Below the pieces are notes generated by a model. It was given only the letters and a program-made list of their open reading frames with translations. It ran no database searches and was not told the DNA's origin. From positions 1-32,864 of the forward strand of contig JAQGHX010000017.1 of the NCBI GenBank assembly GCA_028288745.1: DNA of 32,864 nt. The letters run 5' to 3'. Both the position numbers and the translations under genes were made by a program. Each line of letters opens with the position of its first letter. The stretch's first letter is position 1. This document shows, piece after piece, positions 10,598 to 18,254 of this stretch. Source of the stretch: Roseomonas sp. Its GTDB lineage: Bacteria; Pseudomonadota; Alphaproteobacteria; Acetobacterales; Acetobacteraceae.

Positions 10598-11368
10598 TCA
10601 GCGCAGGCCGCGCACCGCGACGGTTTCCAGCGAGATCTGCGGCGTGCGCCCCGCCTGCCAGGCATTGGCGCCTTCCGCGACCTGCGGCACCGGGATATCG
10701 GCGCGGGCCTGGCGCTTCGTGGCCATGGAGACACCGGCCGCCTGGTCGCGCGCGGCGATCCTGGCGGGGTCAAGCTGGCCGTCCGCGGTGAAGCCCATCA
10801 TCAGCCGCGGAATGCCGAGCGGCAGGTTGTCGCCACGGTCAACCTGCCAGGTATGCCAGGTCTTGCCATAAGTTGTGGCCAGGTCGCGCATGGCGGCGGT
10901 CTCCACCCGCTCCGGGATACCCGGCATGATCAGTTGCCCGGAGGTCGTCTCGTAATGATGACTGTGCCAGAGAGGCTTCTCGTCATCCGGCAATTGCCGG
11001 AACAGCCGTTCCGACACGATGTACTCGATGCCGATCAGGCGTGACCCGGCCGCGTTGCCGTCGAAGATGACGCATTGATGCACGTCCTCGTTCAGGTGCG
11101 TGCAGAAGTGGTGCGCCTCGACGGGGCGGCCCATGTCGTCGGCATAGAAGTGGAAGCCGTTCAGGTACATGTCCATCGCGTCGAGCGGCGGCTTGGACTG
11201 CATCAGCGCCGCGCCGCCTTCCAGCGCCCGGCTGCGGAGCGATTGCGGCGCGCCGGCGGTCTGCGCATGCGCGCCGCCACAGGCACAGACGGCGAGCCCC
11301 CCGGCCGCGCCCGAGAGCAGCGTGGTACCGAGGGTACGGCGGTTCACGAGAGAGCGGAGGCGTTGCAT
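10598..11368 (-). CDS. Oil-body-associated protein-like (DUF1264) exported protein
   Basis: ATG 11368 has AAGGA eight bases upstream and opens 256 residues. The N-terminus has a Tat-type signal (NRRTLGTTLLSGAAGG, twin Arg at 10-11, likely cleavage after GGAHA). The mature part matches the DUF1264/OBAP family: LNGFHFYADD, then AHHFCTHLNEDVHQCVIFD, IGIEYIVSERLF, LWHSHHYE and the end motif YGKTWHTWQVDRGD. The conserved His and Cys residues suggest a metal-binding or redox site, but no activity is established; in plants OBAPs associate with oil bodies. Tat export implies that it folds, perhaps with a cofactor, before leaving the cytoplasm. It follows the first Crp gene by 79 bp on the same strand and precedes the lipoprotein dehydrogenase. 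Confidence 0.9.
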   Translation of the reverse strand: MQRLRSLVNRRTLGTTLLSGAAGGLAVCACGGAHAQTAGAPQSLRSRALEGGAALMQSKPPLDAMDMYLNGFHFYADDMGRPVEAHHFCTHLNEDVHQCVIFDGNAAGSRLIGIEYIVSERLFRQLPDDEKPLWHSHHYETTSGQLIMPGIPERVETAAMRDLATTYGKTWHTWQVDRGDNLPLGIPRLMMGFTADGQLDPARIAARDQAAGVSMATKRQARADIPVPQVAEGANAWQAGRTPQISLETVAVRGLR

Positions 11369-11447
11369 GGGGCGTCCTTCCCGGATCATGGCCTGCGGGC
11401 TCAACCGGTTCCCGGTGGCGGGGTTGCCGTGCGGCGCCCCGGCTGAA

Positions 11448-12260
11448 TCACCCGGGCATGACGGGCTCTGGCATAACGGCCTCTGGCAGGACAGGCTCCG
11501 GCAAGATGGCGGGCGGGCGCTTGAAGGTGCGGATGCCGGGCAGGCACTCGCGCCAGCGGCGGCTGCTGTTGCCGTAGCAGGCGCAGGCGAGTTCCTCGAG
11601 CCCCGCGCGGCCGGTGACCGTGATGCGCCCCTTCGTATAGCGGATGTGGCCGGCCTGCTGCATCTGCCGTGCCGCCAGCGTGACACCGCTGCGGCGGACG
11701 CAGAGCATCATGGCCAGCATGTCGTGCGTCACGGGCAGGTCGTCGCCATCCGCCTGGTCATGCGCGGCCAGCAGCCAGCACGCGAGGCGCTGTTCCAGCA
11801 CATGGCGCCCGATGCAGGCGGCGAGCTGCGCCACTTCCTCGTTGAAGGCCATCGCGTAGAGAAGCAGCAGCGCCCGCAGGGCGGGGGTGCGCTCCAGTTC
11901 CTCGCCGAGCGCCTCCGCGCCCAGCCTGAGCGCGGTGCCGGGGCGGTGGACCGTGGCGGCGATGGAACTGGCCCGCATACCGAAGATGAGGGGCAGCCCG
12001 GTCATGCCGTCACGCCCGCAATGCCCGACCTCGGCGGTATGGCCATCCGGCAGCACGGCCACCATCGAGATCCAGCTCGTCTCCGGGAAATAGGCGTCGG
12101 TGATGGGTTGCCCGGGCACCTGCACGGCCTGGCGGGCGGACAGGGTGGTGCGCTCCAGCCGGGGCCATATCCGCGCGCGATCGTCGCGCGGCAGGGCCAT
12201 GAGCAGACGGTTGCAGGTTTCCGGCACCGCCCGGGAACGCAGAACCTGTGAGCCAGCCAT
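11448..12260 (-). CDS. Crp/Fnr-family transcription regulator, copy 1
   Basis: The 270-residue protein has an N-terminal cyclic-nucleotide-like sensor domain (about 15-125), a dimer helix (AFNEEVAQLAACIGRHVLEQR) and a C-terminal winged helix-turn-helix (THDMLAMMLCVRRSGVTLAA, about 160-200) followed by GRITVTGRAGLEELAC. The N-terminal cysteine cluster of FNR and the phosphate-binding Arg-Ser/Thr signature of cAMP-binding Crp are not visible, so the signal is unknown. It is clearly paralogous to the two neighbours upstream but more diverged. It is unusual in ending with a Pro-rich tail of repeated LPEPV/MPEPV-type units (about residues 250-270). It sits 79 bp before the DUF1264 gene and could control or co-transcribe with it. 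Confidence 0.93.
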   Translation of the reverse strand: MAGSQVLRSRAVPETCNRLLMALPRDDRARIWPRLERTTLSARQAVQVPGQPITDAYFPETSWISMVAVLPDGHTAEVGHCGRDGMTGLPLIFGMRASSIAATVHRPGTALRLGAEALGEELERTPALRALLLLYAMAFNEEVAQLAACIGRHVLEQRLACWLLAAHDQADGDDLPVTHDMLAMMLCVRRSGVTLAARQMQQAGHIRYTKGRITVTGRAGLEELACACYGNSSRRWRECLPGIRTFKRPPAILPEPVLPEAVMPEPVMPG

Positions 12261-12408
12261 CGGAAACCTTCCTCAAACCGGTGTATTGAAGGCAGGGCGA
12301 TAACAGCCCTTGGGCAGCCGCAAGCCACGCCGGGGCGTTACGGTATGACCGGCTCTTCCGCGTCTGGCCGGCACGGAGGACAACCCGCCCGCGGACGCAA
12401 GGTTCGGT

Positions 12409-13121
12409 TCAGCGGGACCCGGTGCCGAACAGTTTGTCGAAGCGCCGCCGGACCGTGCCGTAGCATTCGCACGCGGCGGCCTCGAGCCCCTGGCGGCCGG
12501 TGACCGTGATGCGGCCCCTGCCGTAGCTGATATAACCCGCCCGCTGGAAGTGCCGGGCGGCGATCGTCACGCCGGGGCGCTGGACGCACAGCATCATGGC
12601 CAGGAAATCCTGCGTCATGGTGAATTCATCGCCTTCCGCCCGGTCATGGGCCATGAGCAGCCAGCGCGCGAGGCGCTGGTCCAGCACATGCCGCCCGTTG
12701 CAGGCGGCCGTCTGCGCCACCTGTTCATTGAAGGCCAGGGCGTAGCGCAGCATAAGGGACCGGAAGGCGGGAACGCCCTCCAGCTTCCTCCCGGAAGGCG
12801 CCGCGCTCATCCGCGGGGCCGTCACCGGTTCCTGGACCATGGCACCGACAGAGCCGGTATCGGCCCCGAACAGCAGGGGCAGCCCGACCATGCCCTCGCG
12901 GCCGCGTGCCCCACCTCGGCGCCGCCGCCATCGGTGAGCAGCGCCAGCATCGAAACCCAGCCGGCCTCGACGAAATAGACATGCGCGGGGGGTTTTCCTG
13001 GCGTCAGCAGGACATGCCGCGGGGAAAGCCCGACACGTTCCAGCCGTGGCCCTATCTGGGCGAAGTCTTCAGGCGGCAGGGCTGCTAGCAGGTGATTGCG
13101 GGTACCAGACGCTGCGTCATC
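12409..13121 (-). pseudogene. Frameshifted Crp/Fnr-family regulator, copy 2
   Basis: The C-terminal two thirds (12409-12891, from MVGLPLLFGADTG) read in one frame and the N-terminal third (from DDAASGTRNHLLAALPPEDF to DGGGAEVGHA) reads in another. The join lies at about 12898-12906, where a single missing G turns the expected GHxGREGMVG into GHAAARAWSG; the intact copy at 13568 shows the uninterrupted version. No ATG in the correct frame precedes the N-terminal part; translation would have to begin at a CTG or similar. The HTH (MTQDFLAMMLCVQRPGVTIAA) is perfectly preserved, so inactivation looks recent. A short C-terminal protein from 12891 could in principle still be made. A sequencing error at the GC-rich join is the main alternative. 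Confidence 0.8.
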
Positions 13122-13567
13122 GCGGCGCAGCGGTGGCTGGCCATTAGCGAATTCCGTACGCGAGTGCCGGGGAGAGCATCAGGCTCTTCGTCGCGCGCGC
13201 CGGTGATTATTGCTTGCGGTATGTTCTTTTATTCTGAATGGACCGCCGCCGTTTGTATAAATCATACAGAAGACGGAAGATATACTTGGAAACGGGCAGT
13301 TGTGAATGGAGCCGGGATGAGCCTGAAAGGCTTGACCTGGGCCGCGGGGGGGGCAGCGAAGCTACCAGCTTCGGCTGGGCGGGCCCCGCACCCCGCGCCC
13401 GGTGGCCATCGCGCGTCGCCCGGCGGCGAAGCATCGTGATGCGCCCGGCCGGCGGCACCGTGCTTGAGGCGGCCGCCGCGCATGGCCCATGCGGCCGTGA
13501 GGCAACCCGTGGTGGGCCATGTCCGGCCGATACCAGACGCGCGACGCGGCGGCGCCGCAGAGGGCCT
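13122..13567. other. Intergenic region between Crp copies, 446 bp
   Basis: No credible gene is seen; the rightward frame open across this stretch and beyond is the antisense shadow of Crp copy 3. It holds an AT-rich island at about 13205-13290, likely the promoter region of the broken copy 2, including the TGTAT/ATACA dyad listed separately. A GC-rich part at 13330-13560 carries a run of eight G and a palindrome CGCATGG-C-CCATGCG at 13479-13493. Confidence 0.5.
13254..13268. promoter_or_regulatory. Candidate operator dyad TGTAT-N5-ATACA
   Basis: The 15-base dyad TGTATAAATCATACA lies in the AT-rich island about 135 bp upstream of the broken Crp copy 2. Its size and symmetry suit a dimeric helix-turn-helix protein. 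Two GTACA copies exactly 10 bp apart (14421 and 14431) lie upstream of Crp copy 3, which loosely recalls the same half-site. No binding protein is established. Confidence 0.35.
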
Positions 13568-14311
13568 TCAGCCCAACTTCCCGCCGTTGCCCAGCAGTTC
13601 CTCGAAACGGCGCCGGACCGTGCCGTAGCACTCGCAGGCGGCCCGCTCGATCCCGTCGCGGTCGGTGATGGTGATGCGGCCGCGCCCGTAGCGAATCAGG
13701 CCGGCCTTCTGCAGATGCTGCGCCGCGACCGTGACGCCGGGCCGCTGGACGCACAGCATCATGGCCAGGAAGTCCTGCGTCATGGTGAATTCATCGCCAT
13801 CGGCCCGGTCATGCGCCATCAGCAGCCAACGGGCCAGGCGTTGTTCCAGCACATGGCGGCCATTGCAGGCGGCGGTCTGCGCCACCTGCTCGTTGAAGGC
13901 CAGGGCATAGCGCAGCAGCAGGGCGCGGAACTTCGGATTGTGCTCCAGCGCCTGCTGGAAATCCTGCGCGCTCAGGCGCAGGGCGGTCACGGGCGACTGC
14001 ACCATGGCCTCGACCAGGCCGGTATCAGACCCGAACAGCAGGGGCAGCCCGACCATACCCTCGCGGCCGGTATGCCCCACTTCGGCGGAGCCACCATCGG
14101 CGAGCAGGGCCACCATCGAGATCCAGCCGGTTTCGATGAAATAGGTGGCCAGGATCCGCTGCTCCGGCGCTTGCACAACCTGCCGCAAGGGGAAATCCAC
14201 GCGTTCCAGCCGGGGCCAGATCTGGGCGAGTTCCTCGGGCGGCAAGGCCGCCAGCAACTGGTTGCGGGTGCTGGCGTTCGCACTGGAATGAAGCTGATAG
14301 AGGTTGGACAT
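13568..14311 (-). CDS. Crp/Fnr-family transcription regulator, copy 3
   Basis: ATG 14311 (MSNLYQLHSS) has AAAGG about eight bases upstream and gives 247 residues; an upstream in-frame ATG at 14347 has no comparable site. The sensor domain covers about 15-125 (motif GHTGREGMVGLPLLFG), followed by the dimer helix AFNEQVAQTAACNGRHVLEQ and the winged HTH TMTQDFLAMMLCVQRPGVTV. It ends ACECYGTVRRRFEELLG. It is the intact near-twin of the broken copy 2, nearly identical in the HTH, so both would bind the same or a very similar site. No FNR-type N-terminal cysteines are present. A possible -10 box TATAGT (leftward, about 14394-14399) precedes it, with no clear -35. Confidence 0.94.
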   Translation of the reverse strand: MSNLYQLHSSANASTRNQLLAALPPEELAQIWPRLERVDFPLRQVVQAPEQRILATYFIETGWISMVALLADGGSAEVGHTGREGMVGLPLLFGSDTGLVEAMVQSPVTALRLSAQDFQQALEHNPKFRALLLRYALAFNEQVAQTAACNGRHVLEQRLARWLLMAHDRADGDEFTMTQDFLAMMLCVQRPGVTVAAQHLQKAGLIRYGRGRITITDRDGIERAACECYGTVRRRFEELLGNGGKLG

Positions 14312-14706
14312 GAGCGGCCTTTGCACGACGCGAGTCGGCGAGAGCACAGGCCCTCAGTTGTCCGCGCCGGAAGGTCGCTGCGAACGATCCGTCACTATAG
14401 GCTGCAAGCGCTCAATAAAAGTACAAAACCGTACATAAGCCCAAAGTAAGGCAGTTTGCGCCGGCAAATCCCGCGCCGGCAGGGCGGAAACATGGAATGC
14501 CGGGCCGATGGCGCATCCCACCTGGCCACACGGCTGGGAGGCGTGACGGGTCAAGCCGCCCCCCGTAACAAACGCGCTGGCCTGTTCACTGGCCGGCAGC
14601 CGTGGCAATGCCCGCATGGCAACCGGCGCTGCCCGGCGCGGCCGGCGGAAAATTCGCGGGCGTGGAGGCAGGAGGCCAGTTACGGAAGCAGCGCCGCGGT
14701 GCCCGT
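14312..14706. other. Intergenic region between ECF sigma and Crp copy 3
   Basis: The 395 bp contain no supported gene. The part nearest the Crp gene (14390-14450) is AT-richer and carries the leftward -10-like TATAGT and two GTACA motifs 10 bp apart. The rest is GC-rich and featureless by eye. Confidence 0.5.
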
Positions 14707-15279
14707 CTACAGAAAACTACTAAGCGTTTCCAAGGAAGATACCGGAATCCGGTTCCGTTCCGACCGACTTGTGGCGGAAGGGGGCACGGGGACGAAGTCC
14801 ATCTGCTCTTCCATCAGCGCGCGCAGTGCCGCCCGTGCGCGGTGCATCCGGCTTTTTACGGTACCTTCGGCGCAGCTCAGAACCCGCGCCACTTCCTCGT
14901 AAGGAAGGCGGGAACCGACGACCAGGCTGAGGATGGAGCGCTGTTCCTCCGGCAACATGTAGAAAATGCGGCGCAGGTCGGCCAGTTCCAGCCCTTCTTC
15001 CTGCTGGGCCCGGATGGCGACGCGTTCCAGGTCGCCCGCGGAAAGTTCCCGCGTCAGGCGCCGCTTGGCCACAAACTCGTTGAGGAAACGGTTACGCAAA
15101 ATGGTGAATGCCCAGGCCCTGAAATTGGTACCCGGCTGGAACTTGTCAGCCGATTTCAAGATACGGACGATCGTATCCTGCACCAGGTCGTCCGCATCGG
15201 CGCGGTTGCGCAGCAGAGTCCTCGCATAGGCGCGCAAAGTCGGGAGGCAGATGTAGAGTTCCTTTTCGACGACCGACAT
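14707..15279 (-). CDS. ECF (group IV) RNA polymerase sigma factor
   Basis: The 190-residue protein has the two ECF domains. Region 2 is at about 10-80 (ADADDLVQDTIVRIL, then FRAWAFTILRNRFLNE) and region 4 is at about 105-160 (LPEEQRSILSLVVGSRLPYEEVA, with AEGTVKSRMHRARAAL as the -35-reading helix). A tail of about 25 residues follows. The LEL..LRRIFYMLPEEQR wording resembles the general-stress EcfG group of alphaproteobacteria and its relatives. However, no anti-sigma NepR or PhyR gene is next to it, so I keep the broader label. Its neighbours are the Crp array on one side and an AT-rich upstream region on the other. Regulation by its own product is possible (see 15431-15504). Confidence 0.95.
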   Translation of the reverse strand: MSVVEKELYICLPTLRAYARTLLRNRADADDLVQDTIVRILKSADKFQPGTNFRAWAFTILRNRFLNEFVAKRRLTRELSAGDLERVAIRAQQEEGLELADLRRIFYMLPEEQRSILSLVVGSRLPYEEVARVLSCAEGTVKSRMHRARAALRALMEEQMDFVPVPPSATSRSERNRIPVSSLETLSSFL

Positions 15280-15685
15280 TATGGGAACACCCTCCGCCCA
15301 GGACCGGACTCCAGAGCGCAGGGGAAAATATTACAAGACAAAAACAATGACAGGGCCGATTCGGAAAACATGCTTTTCTTTGAAGGGAAGAAGTTTACGC
15401 GAGCTGAAAAAAACTTGACGAATTTGGACATGCAGATCTCCACGTCGCACCGGTTCCAGACGTGCACGACTAGAGCAGATCTACGGGACCATCCGTTCGG
15501 TTCCTGACAATGGACCGTAACGTTACCGTGTTGCGCTCAGCAATATCCGATGGAACATGAACCGTAATGGCGGGGCAAAAGTCTGTGCGATTCCGGCCAG
15601 GACTGGCACGGCGGTTACCGCCCGGGCCGGCCGGGACATGGAGCCGGCCGGCGTCATGAATAATGCGGCCGGCGCGCACGTGCCG
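15280..15685. other. Upstream region of the ECF sigma gene, 406 bp
   Basis: No gene is supported here. Positions 15325-15435 are markedly AT-rich for this genome, with T-runs on the leftward strand, and form the likely ECF promoter region. At 15471 a TAGAGCAG...TCCGTTCG string resembles the beginning of the REP-like element at 8213 and may be a decayed copy. The remainder up to the glycosidase stop is GC-rich. Confidence 0.5.
15431..15504 (-). promoter_or_regulatory. Candidate ECF-type promoter, duplicated motif
   Basis: Reading leftward, GGAACC (15457-15452), a 15-base spacer and TCTGCA (15436-15431) resemble the GGAAC/TCT form of ECF sigma promoters, about 150 bp upstream of the ECF gene. 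A similar GGAACC ... TCTGC pair, with a 19-base spacer, lies at 15504-15475. The repetition of both boxes is notable, but spacing and distance are only moderately good. Confidence 0.3.
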
Positions 15686-16930
15686 TCACGCCGTCTCCCG
15701 CGCCGTTTCCGCCACGGCCGGGGCCTCCGCCGCGATGCCGAAACGCTCGGTGAAGATGCCCTGCTGGCGCAGCAACTCGCGTGCCATCGGCACGCAGGTT
15801 TCACGCCGCCCTGCCTCGTCCGGGGCGGAGAACAGGCCGACGGCGCAGGTCCGCTCATTGTCCCATCCCGGATAATCCAGGATGGGATAGAGGCAGATGC
15901 CGCCCACCGGCACTTGCGCCTCCAGCGCCTCCGCCACCTGCTCGCAGACATAGTGCAGCCAGGCCGCGCGGGCCGAGCCCTCCGCCCCGGTCTCGGCGAT
16001 CAGCAGGGGCCGTTGATAACGCTGGTGCACTTCCACCAGCAGGTCACGCAGGGGCTGGTAGGCATGGTGGCCGAGGGGAATGGTGGGCCCGTTATGGTAC
16101 CACTGATTGTGCGGATAGTAGTTGACGCCTACGATGTCGATCAACTCAGGGTTGCCGCCGAGTTCCGGTTCGGCCGTTCCGGCCAGCATGTCCAGCGCCT
16201 CGTACTGGGACATCCGCTGGTTCCTCGCGGCCCGCATATGCCGCGGCTGGCGGGAGCCGCTGGCGACATGGATCAGCGGCTCGGCCGTCATGAAGCGCGC
16301 ATCGGGGTCGACATCGCGGATGGCGCGGATCGCGGCGATGCTGGCCCTGACAAGCTGGCGCTTCAGCTCGTTGCCGCGCCGCCGCCCCATGGGGTTCATG
16401 CGCGCCATCTCGCCGCCCGCCCAGGACCAGAACGAGATTTCATTGATGGGGCAATAGACCGGCGCCTCCTTCATCTCCTGCCGCACCACACGGGCGGCGG
16501 CGGCGCAGAATGCCGCGAAGCGGCTGACGAAGGCGGCCGACCAGATGTCGATGTCATCGGGCCAGCCGTAATGGCAGAGATCCCAGATCGGCTGGATGTC
16601 TGCGGCGCGCGCGGCCCGCAGCATCGGCAGCAGGGTGGACCAGTCGTACTGACCGGGGGTTGTCTCGATGCGGTGCCAGCGCAGCCCTTCCCGGGCCGCC
16701 CTGATGCCTCTGGCGCCCATCGCATGGTAATCAGCCAGGGCGCCGCGGTCATGCCCCGTGGCCGCCAGCAGGTCCAGCCGCCGGCCATCCTGCCGCCGAT
16801 GCGTCGAGCATTCGAAGCCGCCGAGAAAAAAGCTGCGAAACAGGGGGCGGCCGGGCTGCCCGGCCAGCGGAAGAATGCCGGCATGGTGGGGCGTGCCGGG
16901 CCGTGCGGCGCGCTGCGGATGGGGAGACAA
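15686..16930 (-). CDS. GH1-like glycoside hydrolase
   Basis: No ATG is available before the conserved N-terminus; TTG 16930, with AGGAG about seven bases upstream, gives 414 residues and is the best start. The conserved core begins FRSFFLGGFECS and continues through GLRWHRIE and LCHYGWPDD. It has two acid residues placed as in retaining clan-A glycosidases: E164 in INEISFWSWAGG (acid/base, as in the NEP motif of family 1) and E313 in LIAETGAEG (nucleophile). The fold is expected to be a TIM barrel. No signal peptide is apparent, so it is probably cytoplasmic. Its substrate is unknown. Divergent pairing with galE, 203 bp away, suggests a role in making or recycling a surface or storage saccharide. 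Confidence 0.88.
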   Translation of the reverse strand: MSPHPQRAARPGTPHHAGILPLAGQPGRPLFRSFFLGGFECSTHRRQDGRRLDLLAATGHDRGALADYHAMGARGIRAAREGLRWHRIETTPGQYDWSTLLPMLRAARAADIQPIWDLCHYGWPDDIDIWSAAFVSRFAAFCAAAARVVRQEMKEAPVYCPINEISFWSWAGGEMARMNPMGRRRGNELKRQLVRASIAAIRAIRDVDPDARFMTAEPLIHVASGSRQPRHMRAARNQRMSQYEALDMLAGTAEPELGGNPELIDIVGVNYYPHNQWYHNGPTIPLGHHAYQPLRDLLVEVHQRYQRPLLIAETGAEGSARAAWLHYVCEQVAEALEAQVPVGGICLYPILDYPGWDNERTCAVGLFSAPDEAGRRETCVPMARELLRQQGIFTERFGIAAEAPAVAETARETA

Positions 16931-17133
16931 GGCGGGACTCCTGCCGAAAGGATGGGTAGCGTCGCCACCCGGTAGCGAAACGCCAACGCGTGTCGAGGTT
17001 CCGGAAAGGCGGCGGGCGGCGCAAGTGGCGCGTTCCGCCCGGCGATGGCGCCCCGCATGCCGGAACTTCATCCCGGCAGAGAGGTTTCCGTTTAGCACCG
17101 AACCGGTGCGGCTCCAGGAACGGAAGCTGCAAC

Positions 17134-18183
17134 TTGGCCAGATATCTCGTCTCCGGCGGCGCCGGCTATGTTGGAAGCCATGTGGTCCTCGCTCTCACAC
17201 GGCGTGGCGATCAGGTCGTCGTGCTCGACAATCTGCGCCAGGGCCACCGCGCGGCCATTCCAGGAACGGCCGACCTGGTGGAAGCCGACCTAGCCGATAG
17301 CCCTGCCATAGCCGAGGTCTTCGCCAACTGGCGCTTTGACGGCGTGTTGCATTTCGCCGCCCTTTCGCTGGTCGGCGAGAGTATGCGGAACCCCTTGGTG
17401 TATATCGCGGAGAATGTCGCGAACACGGCGCGGCTGGCCGGAGCCGCGGCGAAATCGGGCTGCCTTCGCTTCGTATTATCCTCGACGGCGGCTTTGTTCG
17501 GCTATCCGGAGCGGACGCCGATCGACGAGGACGCACGGCTCGATCCGGTCTCCCCCTATGGCGAATCCAAGTTGATGGCGGAACGCGCGCTGGACTGGGC
17601 GGACCGCCTGCACGGCCTGCGCTCGGCCAGCCTGCGTTACTTCAACGCGGCCGGGGCGGACCCGGAGGCCGGCATCGGCGAGGACCACGAGCCGGAGACG
17701 CATCTGATACCGCTGGCGATCCGCGCGGCGCTTGGGCTCGCACCGCCACTGACGATCTTCGGCGCGGATTACCCGACGCCTGACGGAACCTGCATCCGCG
17801 ACTATGTGCATGTCACGGATCTTGCCGATGCACACTTGAGAGTTCTCGATCACCTCCGGCAGGGTCGGAGCTGCCGATTCAATATCGGCGGTGGCCAGGG
17901 TCATTCCGTGCGGCAGGTGCTGGACGCGGTGGAACGCGTCAGCGGCAGGCCGGTGCCGCATTGTTTCGGCGAGCGCCGCCCGGGTGACCCGCCGGTGCTG
18001 GTCGCGGCCAGCGGCAGGCTGCGCCGCGAAACCGGCTGGCAGCCACGGCATAGTGACCTGGACGCGATCATCCGCTCCGCCTGGGCCTGGCACAGCCGCA
18101 ACCCATACGGGTTCGGGGACCGTGCCGGCAGCGGCAGCCCGGTCCTGGCGGCCCGCCCCGCCAAGGTGCCGGTGCCGTCCTGA
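17134..18183 (+). CDS. galE: UDP-glucose 4-epimerase
   Basis: GalE interconverts UDP-glucose and UDP-galactose using tightly bound NAD. TTG 17134 (ARYLVSGGAGYVGS) is taken as the start because GGAAG lies seven bases upstream and the dinucleotide loop GGAGYVGS then falls at residues 8-15, as usual; the upstream open frame has no family similarity. The catalytic Tyr142 and Lys146 are in SPYGESK, preceded by the SSTAALFG serine region. The substrate motifs LRYFNAAGAD and GTCIRDYVHVTDLADAH are intact. At 349 residues it is slightly longer than the roughly 330 of most GalE, from an Ala/Pro-rich C-terminal tail. It is divergent from the glycosidase and convergent with the solute-binding protein gene 71 bp on. 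Confidence 0.93.
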   Translation: MARYLVSGGAGYVGSHVVLALTRRGDQVVVLDNLRQGHRAAIPGTADLVEADLADSPAIAEVFANWRFDGVLHFAALSLVGESMRNPLVYIAENVANTARLAGAAAKSGCLRFVLSSTAALFGYPERTPIDEDARLDPVSPYGESKLMAERALDWADRLHGLRSASLRYFNAAGADPEAGIGEDHEPETHLIPLAIRAALGLAPPLTIFGADYPTPDGTCIRDYVHVTDLADAHLRVLDHLRQGRSCRFNIGGGQGHSVRQVLDAVERVSGRPVPHCFGERRPGDPPVLVAASGRLRRETGWQPRHSDLDAIIRSAWAWHSRNPYGFGDRAGSGSPVLAARPAKVPVPS

Positions 18184-18254
18184 AGCCTGCCTGCCGGCAC
18201 GGCACGGGCAGGGAATGGAACCGCCCCTGTTTCCAGGCCGAGGGGCCGCATGCC

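Noticed and set aside
9248-11044. Long rightward open frame opposite the SDR and OBAP genes
   Set aside because: It opposes genes with complete catalytic or family motifs, and its product has no family features.
13479-13493. Palindrome CGCATGG-C-CCATGCG in the region between Crp copies
   Set aside because: It is isolated, in GC-rich DNA far from either start codon, and short perfect dyads of this kind are expected by chance here.
13238-14449. Long rightward open frame (about 400 codons) across Crp copy 3
   Set aside because: It is the antisense of an intact Crp-family gene. Its product is a low-complexity Arg/Gly/His/Gln-rich translation typical of shadow frames in GC-rich DNA.
18184-18254. 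Possible terminator between galE and the convergent binding-protein gene
   Set aside because: Short dyads such as CCTGCC/GGCAGG exist, but none is followed by a T-run on either strand. Stem formation alone is weak evidence in such GC-rich DNA.
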